From: Lasioglossum baleicum
Taxonomy: Eukaryota; Arthropoda; Insecta; Hymenoptera; Halictidae
Assembly (NCBI RefSeq): GCF_051020765.1
Contig: NW_027469083.1
Span: forward strand, 310,001-374,000
Direction of reading: 5' to 3'
DNA length: 64,000 bases
Numbering within the stretch: the stretch's first letter is position 1; each line of letters opens with the position of its first letter. Shown here piece after piece: positions 29,391 through 40,390 of the stretch. The translations under genes were made by a program, and so were the position numbers. Below the pieces are notes generated by a model. That model saw only the letters and a program-made list of their open reading frames with translations, was not told where the DNA came from and made no database searches.

Positions 29391-31188
29391 TGTGACGTCG
29401 GTCGCACCTCCGACGTTAGCTTTAAGACTACATGTAAAATTAGATACATAAGAGCGAGCGTTCCCCTTTAAAGATTCCAAAACTCCTAAAAATCCTTCAT
29501 AACAATGAATCCTTAACACCACGTACATCTGATTGAAATCCATCAACATAACCTAAAATCCAAAATCTGTCAAATTCCTAAAATAGCCAAAAATGGCCCA
29601 AACTCGAAGATTGAAATATCATTGGACTCGTGAGCGAAAATCATGAAACTAACCTAAAAATTTGTAGGTTAGGTTCTCAATTCGCGTTTGTTTAGACTTT
29701 ACCAAAATTTCGATTTTTGGTAATTTTCAAAAGTACTTAGAATATTTTCAAACATATGATCGGTCGACAAATGATGTCAACTAATCATATGACATATAAA
29801 ATTTAAATCGAAACGCCTTGCAAGAGCAAGCGCTCGAAAATATTCTAAGTCCCAATTTATTTAAATAAATAAATAGGTACGCCAATGGTTACCACTTAAT
29901 TTTCGAGTCCTGCACCACTGGGAACGAAAACTGCTGACTCTAGTGCGGCGGCCATCGCGCTGTTTACGACGAAGACCGGCACAAAGAGGACACGGTCCCC
30001 TTTTGCGAAGTCAGCATTTTTCGGACGAACGTTGTTCGTCGACGAACGTTCGATTCTCCCCAGTCCTCTCCGGGGACCCGAGTGGGTCAGTCGAGTTTTC
30101 GTCAATCTTCCAAGTCCAGACTATTTAGACATAGTCTTTCCAAATCCAGATTGTTTAGACACAATCTTTCCAAATCCATACTGTTTAGACACAGTCCCTA
30201 ATACCATTCAGTAATATCGTATTCTTATTCGTTTAATTCAAACATTACTTCGTTTATTCAATTAAACATTTTTATTGCGTTTCATATTTCGTACTTAGTA
30301 CGTATTTCGATTTCGTTAATAATAAGCACCTTTACCTTTGTATTCTTTTACGTTTATAATATACTTTGTTTTACCAGAGTCAATCTAAATCCCAATTATT
30401 ATTTCCTTGCTCCTAACTTCGTAGTTTGAAGTGACACGTTGTTAGTTAGAGATAGAGTTCTCACTGGAAAGTTCGCGAATAGTATTCCTTATTCAATTTC
30501 CTGTTACGTGTTCGCGTACGTGCGTGATAGTGATAGACTTGCTCGCATAGCAAGCTCCGCAGCATCCACGTCCGTTTTCTCGAATCAAAATATCGTCAAC
30601 CACGCGGACGATATTCGCGAGATAAATTCACGGGATCGTACAGCGTCCACGTCCGTTTTCGCTAGTTAAAATATCGTCAATCACGCGGACGATATTCGTG
30701 AGTTAGATTCACGGTATCGTACAGCGTCCACGCCCGTTTCCTCAACGAGCGCATCCGTCTACAATACCGTAGCCGCCAGCTGTCCACCATTGGAGGTCGT
30801 TCCTGCCAAATATTGACGTGACAGAATTTGGCGCAGTCGTCAATCCTTGAAGGTCGTTTCCAGCCATTTGGATCAACGCCTGTCAAGCAGAGAGGACCGA
30901 ATTCAAGGCCATCAGCGCAACCGTAGCTGTTCATCCGTTGCGAACTCATTTCTCGTGTCAATCGACAAACAAGCGAAGCGTAAAAGTAAGTGGAACATAT
31001 TATCGCGTATGTTTCAGGGTCGCGTGCATCATTCATCTGTGTAAGACTGCATGCAGGTGTCGGCATCGGGTCCTAGTCTGTTGATAAAAAGACCAACACT
31101 TTTATTAAATGTCAGTCAGTGGAAGAGCAGAGTAGCCGGGCCGCGGTATTCTCTTCTCTTGCTCTTATAGCCCCGCCAGGACGTGACA
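29391..31188 (+). repeat. E6 3' LTR, family A
   Basis: 1798 bp, nearly identical to 20810-22607, ending GACGTGACA at the right-hand ACGG duplication. Confidence 0.94.
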
Positions 31189-31727
31189 ACGGGTTCGGAT
31201 TTCTCCGACACTGGCACTATCACTATCTTTGTCCTCGATGGCCGCTGAAGTCTTGTTGTCCCTCTGCTTCATGAATATAAAGAACCGGGTCAGTGAACTC
31301 CAGATGGCGACAACGAGATGCAGGCTCCAGCCGTATAGTGAGTGTAATGCGATGCCGTTAACGATCGTACTGATGATTGTTTTGATCGTGCGGATCGCTA
31401 CATACACTCCGATTATTCCAGCACTTATTGATCCGAATGTAGTGAATCCGGACCATAATTTCTGTGCTGTAGACTCCGCTATCTGCTGTAGGGAGTTTTC
31501 ATCGAGCAGGTTGAACATGTTGATGTTTCCTGCTGCAAACTGTCTTCCCGTCGCACCCTGTGCGATTGAATTTATGACTGCTACCTTCTCTACAGGAAAC
31601 ATTATATGATCCTGTAGTTTGTCCAGGTCGTCTTGTGAATAAATGCCTCCCGTTGCCAAGTTCTTCGGATCTATGTATTTCCAGGTTGGCTTGGCGAGGG
31701 GGTGAAGCTCCGAAGGAGTGATGGCCT
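31189..31727 (-). pseudogene. env: E5 env fragment: membrane region
   Basis: About 180 codons of env between the E6 and E7 insertions. It covers GGIYSQDDLDKLQDHIMFPVEKVAVINSIAQG-type sequence and the hydrophobic membrane region. The frame is open within the piece. Target duplications border both sides (ACGG at 31189-31192, GCCT at 31724-31727). Confidence 0.9.
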
Positions 31728-33159
31728 TGTGACGTCGGTCGCACCTCCGACGTTAGCTTTAAGACTACATGTAAAATTAGATACATAAGAGCGAGCGTTC
31801 CCCTTTAAAGATTCCAAAACTCCTAAAAATCCTTCATAACAATGAATCCTAAACACCACGTACATCTGATCGAAATCCACCAACATAACCTAAAATCCAA
31901 AATCTGTCAAAATCCTAAAATAGCCAAAAATGGCCCAAACTCGAAGATTGAAATATCATTGGACTCGTGAGCGAAAATCATGAAACTAACCTAAAAATTT
32001 GTAGGTTAGGTTCTCAATTCGCGTTTGTTTAGACTTTACCAAAATTTCGATTTTTGGTAATTTTCAAAAGTACTTAGAATATTTTCAAACATATGATCGG
32101 TCGACAAATGATGTCAACTAATCATATGACATATAAATTTACATCGAAACGCCTTGCAAGAGCAAGCGCTCGAAAATATTCTAAGTCCCAATTTATTTAA
32201 ATAAATAAATAGGTACGCCAATGGTTACCACTTAATTTTCGAGTCCTGCACCACTGGGAACGAAAACTGCTGACTCTAGTGCGGCGGCCATCGCGCTGTT
32301 TACGACGAAGACCGGCACAAAGAGGACACGGTCCCCTTTTGCGAAGTCAGCATTTCTCGGACGAACGTTGTTCGTCGACGAACGTTCGATTCTCCCCAGT
32401 CCTCTCCGGGGACCCGAGTGGGTCAGTCGAGTTTTCGTCAATCTTCCAAGTCCAGACTATTTAGACATAGTCTTTCCAAATCCAGATTGTTTAGACACAA
32501 TCTTTCCAAATCCATACTGTTTAGACACAGTCCCTATTACCATTCAGTAATATCGTATTCTTATTCGTTTAATTCAAACATTACGTCGTTTATTCAATTA
32601 AACATTTTTATTGCGTTTCATATTTCGTACTTAGTACGTATTTCGATTTCGTTAATAATAAGCATCTTTACCTTTGTATTCTTTTACGTTTATAATATAC
32701 TTTGTTTTACCAGAGTCAATCTAAATCCCAATTATCATTTCCTTGCTCCTAACTTCGTAGTTTGAAGTGACACGTTGTTAGTTAGAGATAGAGTTCTCAC
32801 TGGAAAGTTCGCGAATAGTATTCCTTATTCAATTTCCTGTTACGTGTTCGCGTACGTGCGTGATAGTGATAGACTTGCTCGCATAGCAAGCTCCGCAGCA
32901 TCCACGTCCGTTTTCTCGAATCAAAATATCGTCAACCACGCGGACGATATTCGCGAGATAAATTCACGGGATCGCACAGCGTCCACGCCCGTTTTCGCTA
33001 GTTAAAATATCGTCAATCACGCGGACGATATTCGTGAGTTAGATTCACGGTATCGTACAGCGTCCACGCCCGTTTCCTCAACGAGCGCATCCGTCTACAA
33101 TACCGTAGCAGCCGGCTGTCAATCATTGGAGGTCGTTCCTGTCAAATATTGACGTGACA
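31728..33159 (+). repeat. E7 5' LTR, family A, with a 364-bp 3' deletion
   Basis: The LTR ends at an internal GACGTGACA and runs straight into the primer-binding site. In other A LTRs this point is followed by about 364 more bases before the LTR end. The shared motif TTTGGCGCAGTCG occurs at both deletion ends. If the putative initiator near the normal LTR end is the true start, this copy has lost its promoter. Confidence 0.9.
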
Positions 33160-33646
33160 GAGTTTGGCGCAGTCGGTAGGACACTCGTTGGTCACCGATG
33201 TTAGAGACACCGTCAACACTTTTGTAGGATACGTCATGTGTCCTACCTCTGCCAAAATTTGTTGTGACAAATTTGGCGCAGTCGGTAGGACAGTCGTTGG
33301 TCACCGATGTTAGAAGCACGGCATCGAGGAATAAAAATAGAATCAGTGTTAGCACGCGAACCCCTGCGCGTTCCATCATTGTTTGACAATTTAACGCAGT
33401 AGACTTAGAGTCCGTGAAAGCATAGTGTCAGTTAAAAGTGCGACGGGCAGTGAAGGAAATGCCCTTTCGCCCACGTTACATACTCAAATTATTTTTCGCG
33501 ATGTTCGTACTCAGTACAAATTCATCGAGAGTTTTAGTGAACGTTAAAGTGCGACGGGCGGTTTAGAAAACGCCCCTTCGCCCACGTTATATAGTCGGAT
33601 TATTTTTCGCGAATTTCATACTTAGAAATTTTCAAGCGACGCAATC
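33160..33646 (+). other. E7 leader with primer-binding sites and tandem hairpins
   Basis: The PBS is at 33165-33182, five bases from the LTR (the spacing of the internal LTR copy, not the usual four). The second PBS, the inverted copy and the two GGGC hairpins are as in E6. Confidence 0.87.
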
Positions 33647-34954
33647 ATGGAAACGCGTAGCGAGGCTAGAAAGAAGGTTCCTCCTACGGAAGAGGAATTA
33701 ATTGAATTCCAGAAAGATTTAGCTCGTAGAGAAGCAGCTCTCATTAATCAAACCGCCGCGTTGACTCAACTCAAATTGCAATACGAAACAGAAACGCGTG
33801 AGCAGAGAGTAACGTACGAGGATATACGCCGCGAGATAGCAGAAATCCGATCGGCCAGAGATTCTCAATCAATTCCAGCTAGCCCAGTCGTTGCGCCCCG
33901 CGAACCCATAATGCACGATTCTTCGAATTTCACCGTTAAACAAGCGGTTGAACTTGTGCCTACCTTTGACGGCACCTCCATAACCGTGCTACAATTCGTT
34001 CGCGCGTGCAAGCGAGCCTTGGAAGCTGTTCCAGCCACAGCTGAGCGTACCCTCACTAGATTAGTATGCAATAAGCTTAGAGGACAGGCATACGCCGCGA
34101 TTGAAGACGTAAATATTAACACAATCTCTGAATTGTGCAACCGCCTGAAAGATGTACTAGGCCCATATAAATTCATCGATCAGTATCGCGGAGAATTAGC
34201 TTCGATACACCAGGGACAGTCCGAGCACGTGTTGAATTATATTACGCGAGTAAAGGACCTTAGAACGGCGATCATGGATTCAGGCCGCGGGGTCCCCAAT
34301 CTAGACGAGATTGACAAATTCACAATTGATTGTTTCATGCGTGGTCTTATCCCAGCGCTTCGAGCCGAGGTCAGGCTCTGTGCGTCACTCGAATTACAGA
34401 AAATATTCGATGAAGCAGTAACCGCGTACAAACAGTACGAGCTTGACCGTGTTCGTTATCGCGACGACGGACGCCGCGTTGCATTCTCCGACTCTCGTAA
34501 TCGCACACCAGAGCGATCAAGCAACTCTTATTATGATAGGAATGCGCCTGAGCAGCGCAACAGATCTTCGGAAAGGAAAGATCAACGACCTTCCTTTTCA
34601 CCTCGTGAATCCTGGCGAGACAGGAAATCCGATAACAGAGACGCGTATCGCTCTCCTCCTCCGCGACGTCACGAACCGTCGCAATCAAATCAGCGCGAAA
34701 CGTATAAACGCGAAGATCGCGCTTCCCAGTCCCCAGGTCGCGATCGCTTTCCTACGGAGAATCGGAAGTATTGTAAATATTGTAAGCGCACGGGACATGA
34801 CATACACGAATGTCGCCGCCGCGAATATTACAATAAAAATGAGTCGGGAAACGAATCAAGCCTCCCGACAAACGCGACCAAAGGACGGGAGGCATCCCAA
34901 GAGAATCGCCAAAAGGCAACACAGCTGGCCGTCATCAGCGACGACCAGCAGTAG
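33647..34954 (+). CDS. gag: E7 Gag polyprotein, family A
   Basis: 435 codons, intact, nearly identical to the E6 Gag (for example Met for Ile in the DLRTAI block and Gly for Val after the zinc knuckle). The same coiled coil, capsid-like region, Arg/Ser-rich segment and CX2CX4HX4C knuckle are present. Near identity with the pol-type Gag means that mixed particles are plausible. Confidence 0.94.
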   Translation: METRSEARKKVPPTEEELIEFQKDLARREAALINQTAALTQLKLQYETETREQRVTYEDIRREIAEIRSARDSQSIPASPVVAPREPIMHDSSNFTVKQAVELVPTFDGTSITVLQFVRACKRALEAVPATAERTLTRLVCNKLRGQAYAAIEDVNINTISELCNRLKDVLGPYKFIDQYRGELASIHQGQSEHVLNYITRVKDLRTAIMDSGRGVPNLDEIDKFTIDCFMRGLIPALRAEVRLCASLELQKIFDEAVTAYKQYELDRVRYRDDGRRVAFSDSRNRTPERSSNSYYDRNAPEQRNRSSERKDQRPSFSPRESWRDRKSDNRDAYRSPPPRRHEPSQSNQRETYKREDRASQSPGRDRFPTENRKYCKYCKRTGHDIHECRRREYYNKNESGNESSLPTNATKGREASQENRQKATQLAVISDDQQ

Positions 34955-35109
34955 ATGAAATTCGAGTAGATAGGAGAGATAACCCGGACGGTCAGCAGAA
35001 TGAACGACCATCCGCGAAATTAGTCTCGGCAATAAATCTCGCGCCGGACTCCCCTATCCCTCGAATAAAAGCAAGATCGTCACTCTTCTCAAAAGAGTGT
35101 GAGTTCCTC

Positions 35110-36570
35110 TTGGACACCGGGTCCGAGGTCAACTTAATCCGAGCGTCTGGTATCAAATCTGACGTTCATCTAAAAACTGACAGCGTCATACACGTCCATG
35201 GCGTGACAGAAGGAGAAATTGCGACCCTCGGTTATATCAATGCGGAGCTAGCAGATTCCATTAAAGTCACGCTACACGTTCTGCCTGACAGTTTTCCAAT
35301 TAATATAGATGGTATCTTAGGCTCCCCCTTCTTCAGAGAGGGAGCAGAGATATCATTTGCGAAGGAATGCGTAGAGTATAAAACCCTACGTATTCCCTTT
35401 TCGAATCCTCGGGAATATTCCATCGAAAGCCGTACCGCCGCCTGCATAGCCGTCAACGTAAAGGGCCCAAGCGAAGGGTATGTGCGAAAAGTAGATGTAA
35501 AACCCGATGTGTTCTTAGGTGATTGTTTAGTCACCAACCGTAACGGAAAGGCATACCTGCGATGCTTTAACGCATCGTCCGAAGTGGCGTCCTTCTCCCT
35601 GCCTACGTTGGAGGTGGAAGAGATCGAGGTTCCCTTTTCGAATATTCAAGCCGAAGTCAATTCGGACTTATTCAATGCTCGTGCGTGCCGCGCGCACGAG
35701 ACGATCGTTAACGATCAACTCGCGTCTTCTATTAATTCGGGTAACCATTCCGACGATTCCGGTAGCCATCCCGATTCTTTAAATAATTCCGGTAACCATC
35801 CCGACGATTCCGGTAGCCATCCCGATTCTTTAAATAATTCCGGTAACCATCCCGACGATTCCGGTAGCCATCCCGATTTCTTAAATAATTCCGGTAACCA
35901 TTCCGACGATTCCGGTAGCCATCCCGATTCTTTAAATAATTCCGGTAACCATCCCGACGATTCCGGTAGCCATCCCGATACTTTAAAGAATTCCGGTAAC
36001 CATCCCGACGATTTATATTCAAAGTCCTGTGTGGAAAGAAACATCAACGCCTTCGCCTCAGATGAACTTTTAGAATGTTCATATGAGAACAATTTAGAAA
36101 ACATTTCTATTCCTAAAGTTAAATCAAAAGGAGTTTATGTTTTGCCGCAAACTCCTATCTTCAAATCCTCGCCGGAACAACACCTCTTCCAGCTTCAACG
36201 ATCAGGTATCCGTGCGACCGAAAACAAAGTCCATGCGTCTGGCAAATACAATTCCGCGAGATTCGCGTCAGCAAGAAAAAGAAATAAAGCCGATACATTA
36301 TACTCGCCCGAGACAACTAAGTCTGATTATAAGCTTTCGTTATGTATCTTGCGAAACGAATTCAATCTTCCTAGCGTTAACAGAGTCTCCAATATCGTTA
36401 CGCCAACGATAAACTATCGCAGCGACCCAAGAGCGAAATTTAAAACCTCTGGTCAGCATCACCCCACTCCACAGCAGGAAGACGATATCCCTGCGACGCA
36501 ACGAGATCTTCAAGGAGAAACCGTCACCCCTGAAGATCATCAGTCTCTCGACAACGCTATAACAGCAACC
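35110..36570 (+). CDS. E7 protease, minisatellite and linker
   Basis: 487 codons, in frame with env downstream. The protease DTGS motif is at the start and ILGSPFF near residue 70; the sequence is almost the same as E6. About five units of NSGNHPDDSGSHPD follow (35735-36010). Then comes the linker with VYVLPQTP, FQLQRSGIRA, FASARKRNK and RAKFKTSGQ motifs, shared with families B and C. RT should follow in an autonomous element but is absent. The linker is basic and low in hydrophobic residues; its role is unknown. Confidence 0.88.
35735..36010 (+). repeat. Coding minisatellite, family A env type (E7)
   Basis: Five units of about 54 bp (AATTCCGGTAACCATCCCGA and GATTCCGGTAGCCATCCCGA halves). 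E6 has only about two units at the same place and then diverges from E7, so this array is also the left border of the exchanged cassette. Confidence 0.92.
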
Positions 36571-38598
36571 ATGCAGCCGATACAAGCAGCTATCTTGCTC
36601 TCTATTGCCACGCAAGCCTCAACACTCATTGGATATGACTGTGGAGGTTCAACCTTGAATATTACCACGTATTCAACTATTGACACTCTTAACTGCGAGC
36701 CAGAAGACATCGCACCAGCTGAAAATTTAGAAAGAATTCAGCTCCTGCAGCTAGCTGAATTCTCGCAAGCTCGTGTTTTGCAATGCCATATCGGAATAGA
36801 CAGAACCATATACTATTGTGGCATGCATTCACATAATTCGGTAGTATCCAATGGTCGACAAGACTATATATTACCGATCTCCAGCGAAACCTGTTCGAGC
36901 CTACACACGACGGGGACAATATTCATCACCCCAGCCGCCCAGATCACAGGTATTCAGCCGAACTCGACCTCCTCTCACGGCCTCACGTTAGCAGGAGTTA
37001 TTCAGAACGATGGTAGCTGCGCTGGAACCACGTATAGTGATCCGTTTGGGACTTGGACCGATGTCGTGGTACAAGCTTTAGTCCGAATCACGATCCGCGA
37101 CTACATCGCTCCAATCAGATTGTCAACCGGACAGATTCATCTACAAACTGGGCAAACCTGCCCCCTTCAAAAAGGAAGCTGCTTAGACGCACAAGATGGC
37201 CATACGTTCTGGGAAACCACGCCGACGGACTCGTGCAAATTCAATAATTATGATGTCTTGTACGAAGGGATAGCCACTAAACTATCCTCCAAGGTGAATC
37301 CTTCTCCAACCCTGTATACCGTAGCATCGCAGGACACGACTTTTGCACTCACGGAGACAGGCAGATCGTCAGTTTGCGGATATGTCATAATCCGAACGGA
37401 ACACCCCAAGCTGTTCATTCTGGAAGTTGGAAGTTCAGGAAAATTCAAGGAGAAAACACACACCTTGGTCAACAATCTGGACATCTTCACGTATGTCAAC
37501 AGCAAATTTGTTTACGTGGAGAAGCACCTCCGGAAACAATTTTCTCAACTCTACAAAGATGTAATCCGTCAGAAGTGTGAGCTAGAGCGTCAGATTCTCC
37601 AGAACGCCCTCACATTATTACATTCAGCACCCGAAGAAGTTGCCACTGCCATCATGAAGGATGTCGGATTTATCGCAGTTCCAGCAGGAGAGGTAGTGCA
37701 CATAATAAAGTGCATACCAGTCACGGTCCAAGTGAGGAAAACCGAACGGTGTTATGATGAGCTACCCATCACGTATCGGAACACATCAAAATTCCTGAAG
37801 CCAAGGGACCACATCATTTCAAATACGGGGACAGAAAAGCCATGCAATGAGCTACTTCCCCCATATTATAGACTGCACGGAACATGGTATCGCCTAACAC
37901 CGTCATTGATGGAGGCCATCACTCCTTCGGAGCTTCACCCCCTCGCCAAGTCAACCTGGAAATACATAGATCCGAAGAACTTGGTAACGGGAGGCATTTA
38001 TTCACAAGACGACCTGGACAAACTACAGGATCATATAATGTTTCCTGTAGAGAAGGTAGCAGTCATAAATTCAATCGCACAGGGTGCGACGGGAAGACAG
38101 TTTGCAGCGGGAAACATCAATATGTTCAATCTGCTCGATGAAAACTCCCTACAGCAGATAGCGGAGTCTACAGCACAGAAATTATGGTCCGGATTCACTA
38201 CATTCGGATCAATAAGTGCTGGAATAATCGGAGTGTATGTAGCGATCCGCACGATCAAAACAATCATCAGTACGATCGTTAACGGCATCGCATTACACTC
38301 ACTATACGGCTGGAGCCTGCATCTCGTTGTCGCCATCTGGAGTTCACTGACCCGGTTCTTTATATTCATGAAGCAGAGAGACAACAAGACTTCAGCGGCC
38401 ATCGAGGACAAAGATAGTGATAGTGCCAGTGTCGGAGAATTCCGAACCCGTCCTCCCTTGACGAAACGAACGTTAATTTGCGATTCCCTTGACCCAGCGT
38501 TGCGAGACAGGGATGACATTTCAGTGCATCCTGTCTACCGCCACCCAGAGGCAGAGATTCCACTGCGTGAAATCTCTTCTCTAAGGGGGGAGGTGTGA
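36571..38598 (+). CDS. env: E7 envelope glycoprotein, family A
   Basis: 675 codons from an ATG followed by a signal-peptide-like stretch (AAILLSIATQAST) and GYDCGGSTLN at the mature start. Conserved cysteines, YYCGMHSH, DPFGTWTDVVVQA and CGYVIIRTEHPKLF blocks follow, with a long C-terminal hydrophobic region (ISAGIIGVYVAIRTIKTIIS to LHLVVAIW) as probable membrane anchor and a ~70-residue tail. It would act in membrane attachment and fusion if the element makes infectious particles. It is continuous with the protease-linker frame, so processing, splicing or internal start is needed. The stop TGA (38596-38598) is made by the LTR's own first bases. I think it is of the chuvirus-like glycoprotein group; moderate confidence. 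Confidence 0.88.
   Translation: MQPIQAAILLSIATQASTLIGYDCGGSTLNITTYSTIDTLNCEPEDIAPAENLERIQLLQLAEFSQARVLQCHIGIDRTIYYCGMHSHNSVVSNGRQDYILPISSETCSSLHTTGTIFITPAAQITGIQPNSTSSHGLTLAGVIQNDGSCAGTTYSDPFGTWTDVVVQALVRITIRDYIAPIRLSTGQIHLQTGQTCPLQKGSCLDAQDGHTFWETTPTDSCKFNNYDVLYEGIATKLSSKVNPSPTLYTVASQDTTFALTETGRSSVCGYVIIRTEHPKLFILEVGSSGKFKEKTHTLVNNLDIFTYVNSKFVYVEKHLRKQFSQLYKDVIRQKCELERQILQNALTLLHSAPEEVATAIMKDVGFIAVPAGEVVHIIKCIPVTVQVRKTERCYDELPITYRNTSKFLKPRDHIISNTGTEKPCNELLPPYYRLHGTWYRLTPSLMEAITPSELHPLAKSTWKYIDPKNLVTGGIYSQDDLDKLQDHIMFPVEKVAVINSIAQGATGRQFAAGNINMFNLLDENSLQQIAESTAQKLWSGFTTFGSISAGIIGVYVAIRTIKTIISTIVNGIALHSLYGWSLHLVVAIWSSLTRFFIFMKQRDNKTSAAIEDKDSDSASVGEFRTRPPLTKRTLICDSLDPALRDRDDISVHPVYRHPEAEIPLREISSLRGEV
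38580..38593 (+). other. E7 polypurine tract inside the env tail
   Basis: CTAAGGGGGGAGG abuts the 3' LTR and also codes the last env residues, so this priming site and the env C-terminus constrain one another. Confidence 0.85.
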
Positions 38599-40390
38599 CG
38601 TCGGTCGCACCTCCGACGTTAGCTTTAAGACTACATGTAAAATTAGATACATAAGAGCGAGCGTTCCCCTTTAAAGATTCCAAAACTCCTAAAAATCCTT
38701 CATAACAATGAATCCTAAACACCACGTACATCTGATCGAAATCCACCAACATAACCTAAAATCCAAAATCTGTCAAAATCCTAAAATAGCCAAAAATGGC
38801 CCAAACTCGAAGATTGAAATATCATTGGACTCGTGAGCGAAAATCATGAAACTAACCTAAAAATTTGTAGGTTAGGTTCTCAATTCGCGTTTGTTTAGAC
38901 TTTACCAAAATTTCGATTTTTGGTAATTTTCAAAAGTACTTAGAATATTTTCAAACATATGATCGGTCGACAAATGATGTCAACTAATCATATGACATAT
39001 AAATTTACATCGAAACGCCTTGCAAGAGCAAGCGCTCGAAAATATTCTAAGTCCCAATTTATTTAAATAAATAAATAGGTACGCCAATGGTTACCACTTA
39101 ATTTTCGAGTCCTGCACCACTGGGAACGAAAACTGCTGACTCTAGTGCGGCGGCCATCGCGCTGTTTACGACGAAGACCGGCACAAAGAGGACACGGTCC
39201 CCTTTTGCGAAGTCAGCATTTTTCGGACGAACGTTGTTCGTCGACGAACGTTCGATTCTCCCCAGTCCTCTCCGGGGACCCGAGTGGGTCAGTCGAGTTT
39301 TCGTCAATCTTCCAAGTCCAGACTATTTAGACATAGTCTTTCCAAATCCAGATTGTTTAGACACAATCTTTCCAAATCCATACTGTTTAGACACAGTCCC
39401 TATTACCATTCAGTAATATCGTATTCTTATTCGTTTAATTCAAACATTACGTCGTTTATTCAATTAAACATTTTTATTGCGTTTCATATTTCGTACTTAG
39501 TACGTATTTCGATTTCGTTAATAATAAGCATCTTTACCTTTGTATTCTTTTACGTTTATAATATACTTTGTTTTACCAGAGTCAATCTAAATCCCAATTA
39601 TCATTTCCTTGCTCCTAACTTCGTAGTTTGAAGTGACACGTTGTTAGTTAGAGATAGAGTTCTCACTGGAAAGTTCGCGAATAGTATTCCTTATTCAATT
39701 TCCTGTCACGTGTTCGCGTACGTGCGTGATAGTGATAGACTTGCTCGCATAGCAAGCTCCGCAGCATCCACGTCCGTTTTCTCGAATCAAAATATCGTCA
39801 ACCACGCGGACGATATTCGCGAGATAAATTCACGGGATCGCACAGCGTCCACGCCCGTTTTCGCTAGTTAAAATATCGTCAATCACGCGGACGATATTCG
39901 TGAGTTAGATTCACGGTATCGTACAGCGTCCACGCCCGTTTCCTCAACGAGCGCATCCGTCTACAATACCGTAGCAGCCGGCTGTCAATCATTGGAGGTC
40001 GTTCCTGTCAAATATTGACGTGACAGAGTTTGGCGCAGTCGTCAATCCTTGAAGGTCGTTTCCAGCCATTTGGATCAACGCCTGTCGAGCAGAGGGGACC
40101 GAATTCAAGGTCATCAGCGCAACCGTAGCCGTTCATCCGTTGCGAATTCATTTCTCGTGTCAATCGACAAACAAGCGAAGCGTAAAAGTAAGTGGAACAT
40201 ATTATCGCGTATGTTTCAGGGTCGCGTGCATCTTTCATCTGTGTAAGACTGCATGCAGGTGTCGGCATCGGGTCCTAGTCTGTTGATAAAAAGACCAACA
40301 CTTTTATTAAATGTCAGTCAGTGGAAGAGTAGAGTAGCCGGGCCGCGGTATTCTCTTCTCTTGCTCTTATAGCCCCGCCAGGACGTGACA
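38594..40390 (+). repeat. E7 3' LTR, family A
   Basis: 1797 bp, full length, unlike its 5' partner. It carries the sub-type markers CATTTCC-preceded ATTATC (near 39596), CCCTATTACC (near 39398) and ATATAAATTTACATCG (near 38998), used to type the mosaic LTRs of E8. Confidence 0.94.

Larger units (their letters stand above)
20810..31188 (+). mobile_element. E6: complete family A pol-type element, apparently autonomous
   Basis: 10379 bp flanked by ACGG (20806-20809 and 31189-31192). It has two 1798-bp LTRs with only a few differences seen (for example near 20972, 21087 and 21462), intact gag, and intact protease-RT-RNase H-integrase with all catalytic residues. It is the only element in the window with a complete replication machinery and looks recent. 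In place of env it carries a Cys-rich, acid-tailed ORF, followed by an untranslated remnant of the env tail. Confidence 0.95.
31728..40390 (+). mobile_element. E7: complete family A env-type element (no RT or integrase)
   Basis: 8663 bp flanked by GCCT (31724-31727 and 40391-40394). Gag, protease and env are all open; RT, RNase H and integrase are absent. LTRs agree at nearly all sites (differences near 32355 and 39705), but the 5' LTR is 1432 bp against 1797 for the 3' LTR, owing to a 364-base deletion between two PBS-like motifs. It must be moved by enzymes from another element, for which E6 with its matching LTRs and leader is the natural candidate. Confidence 0.94.
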
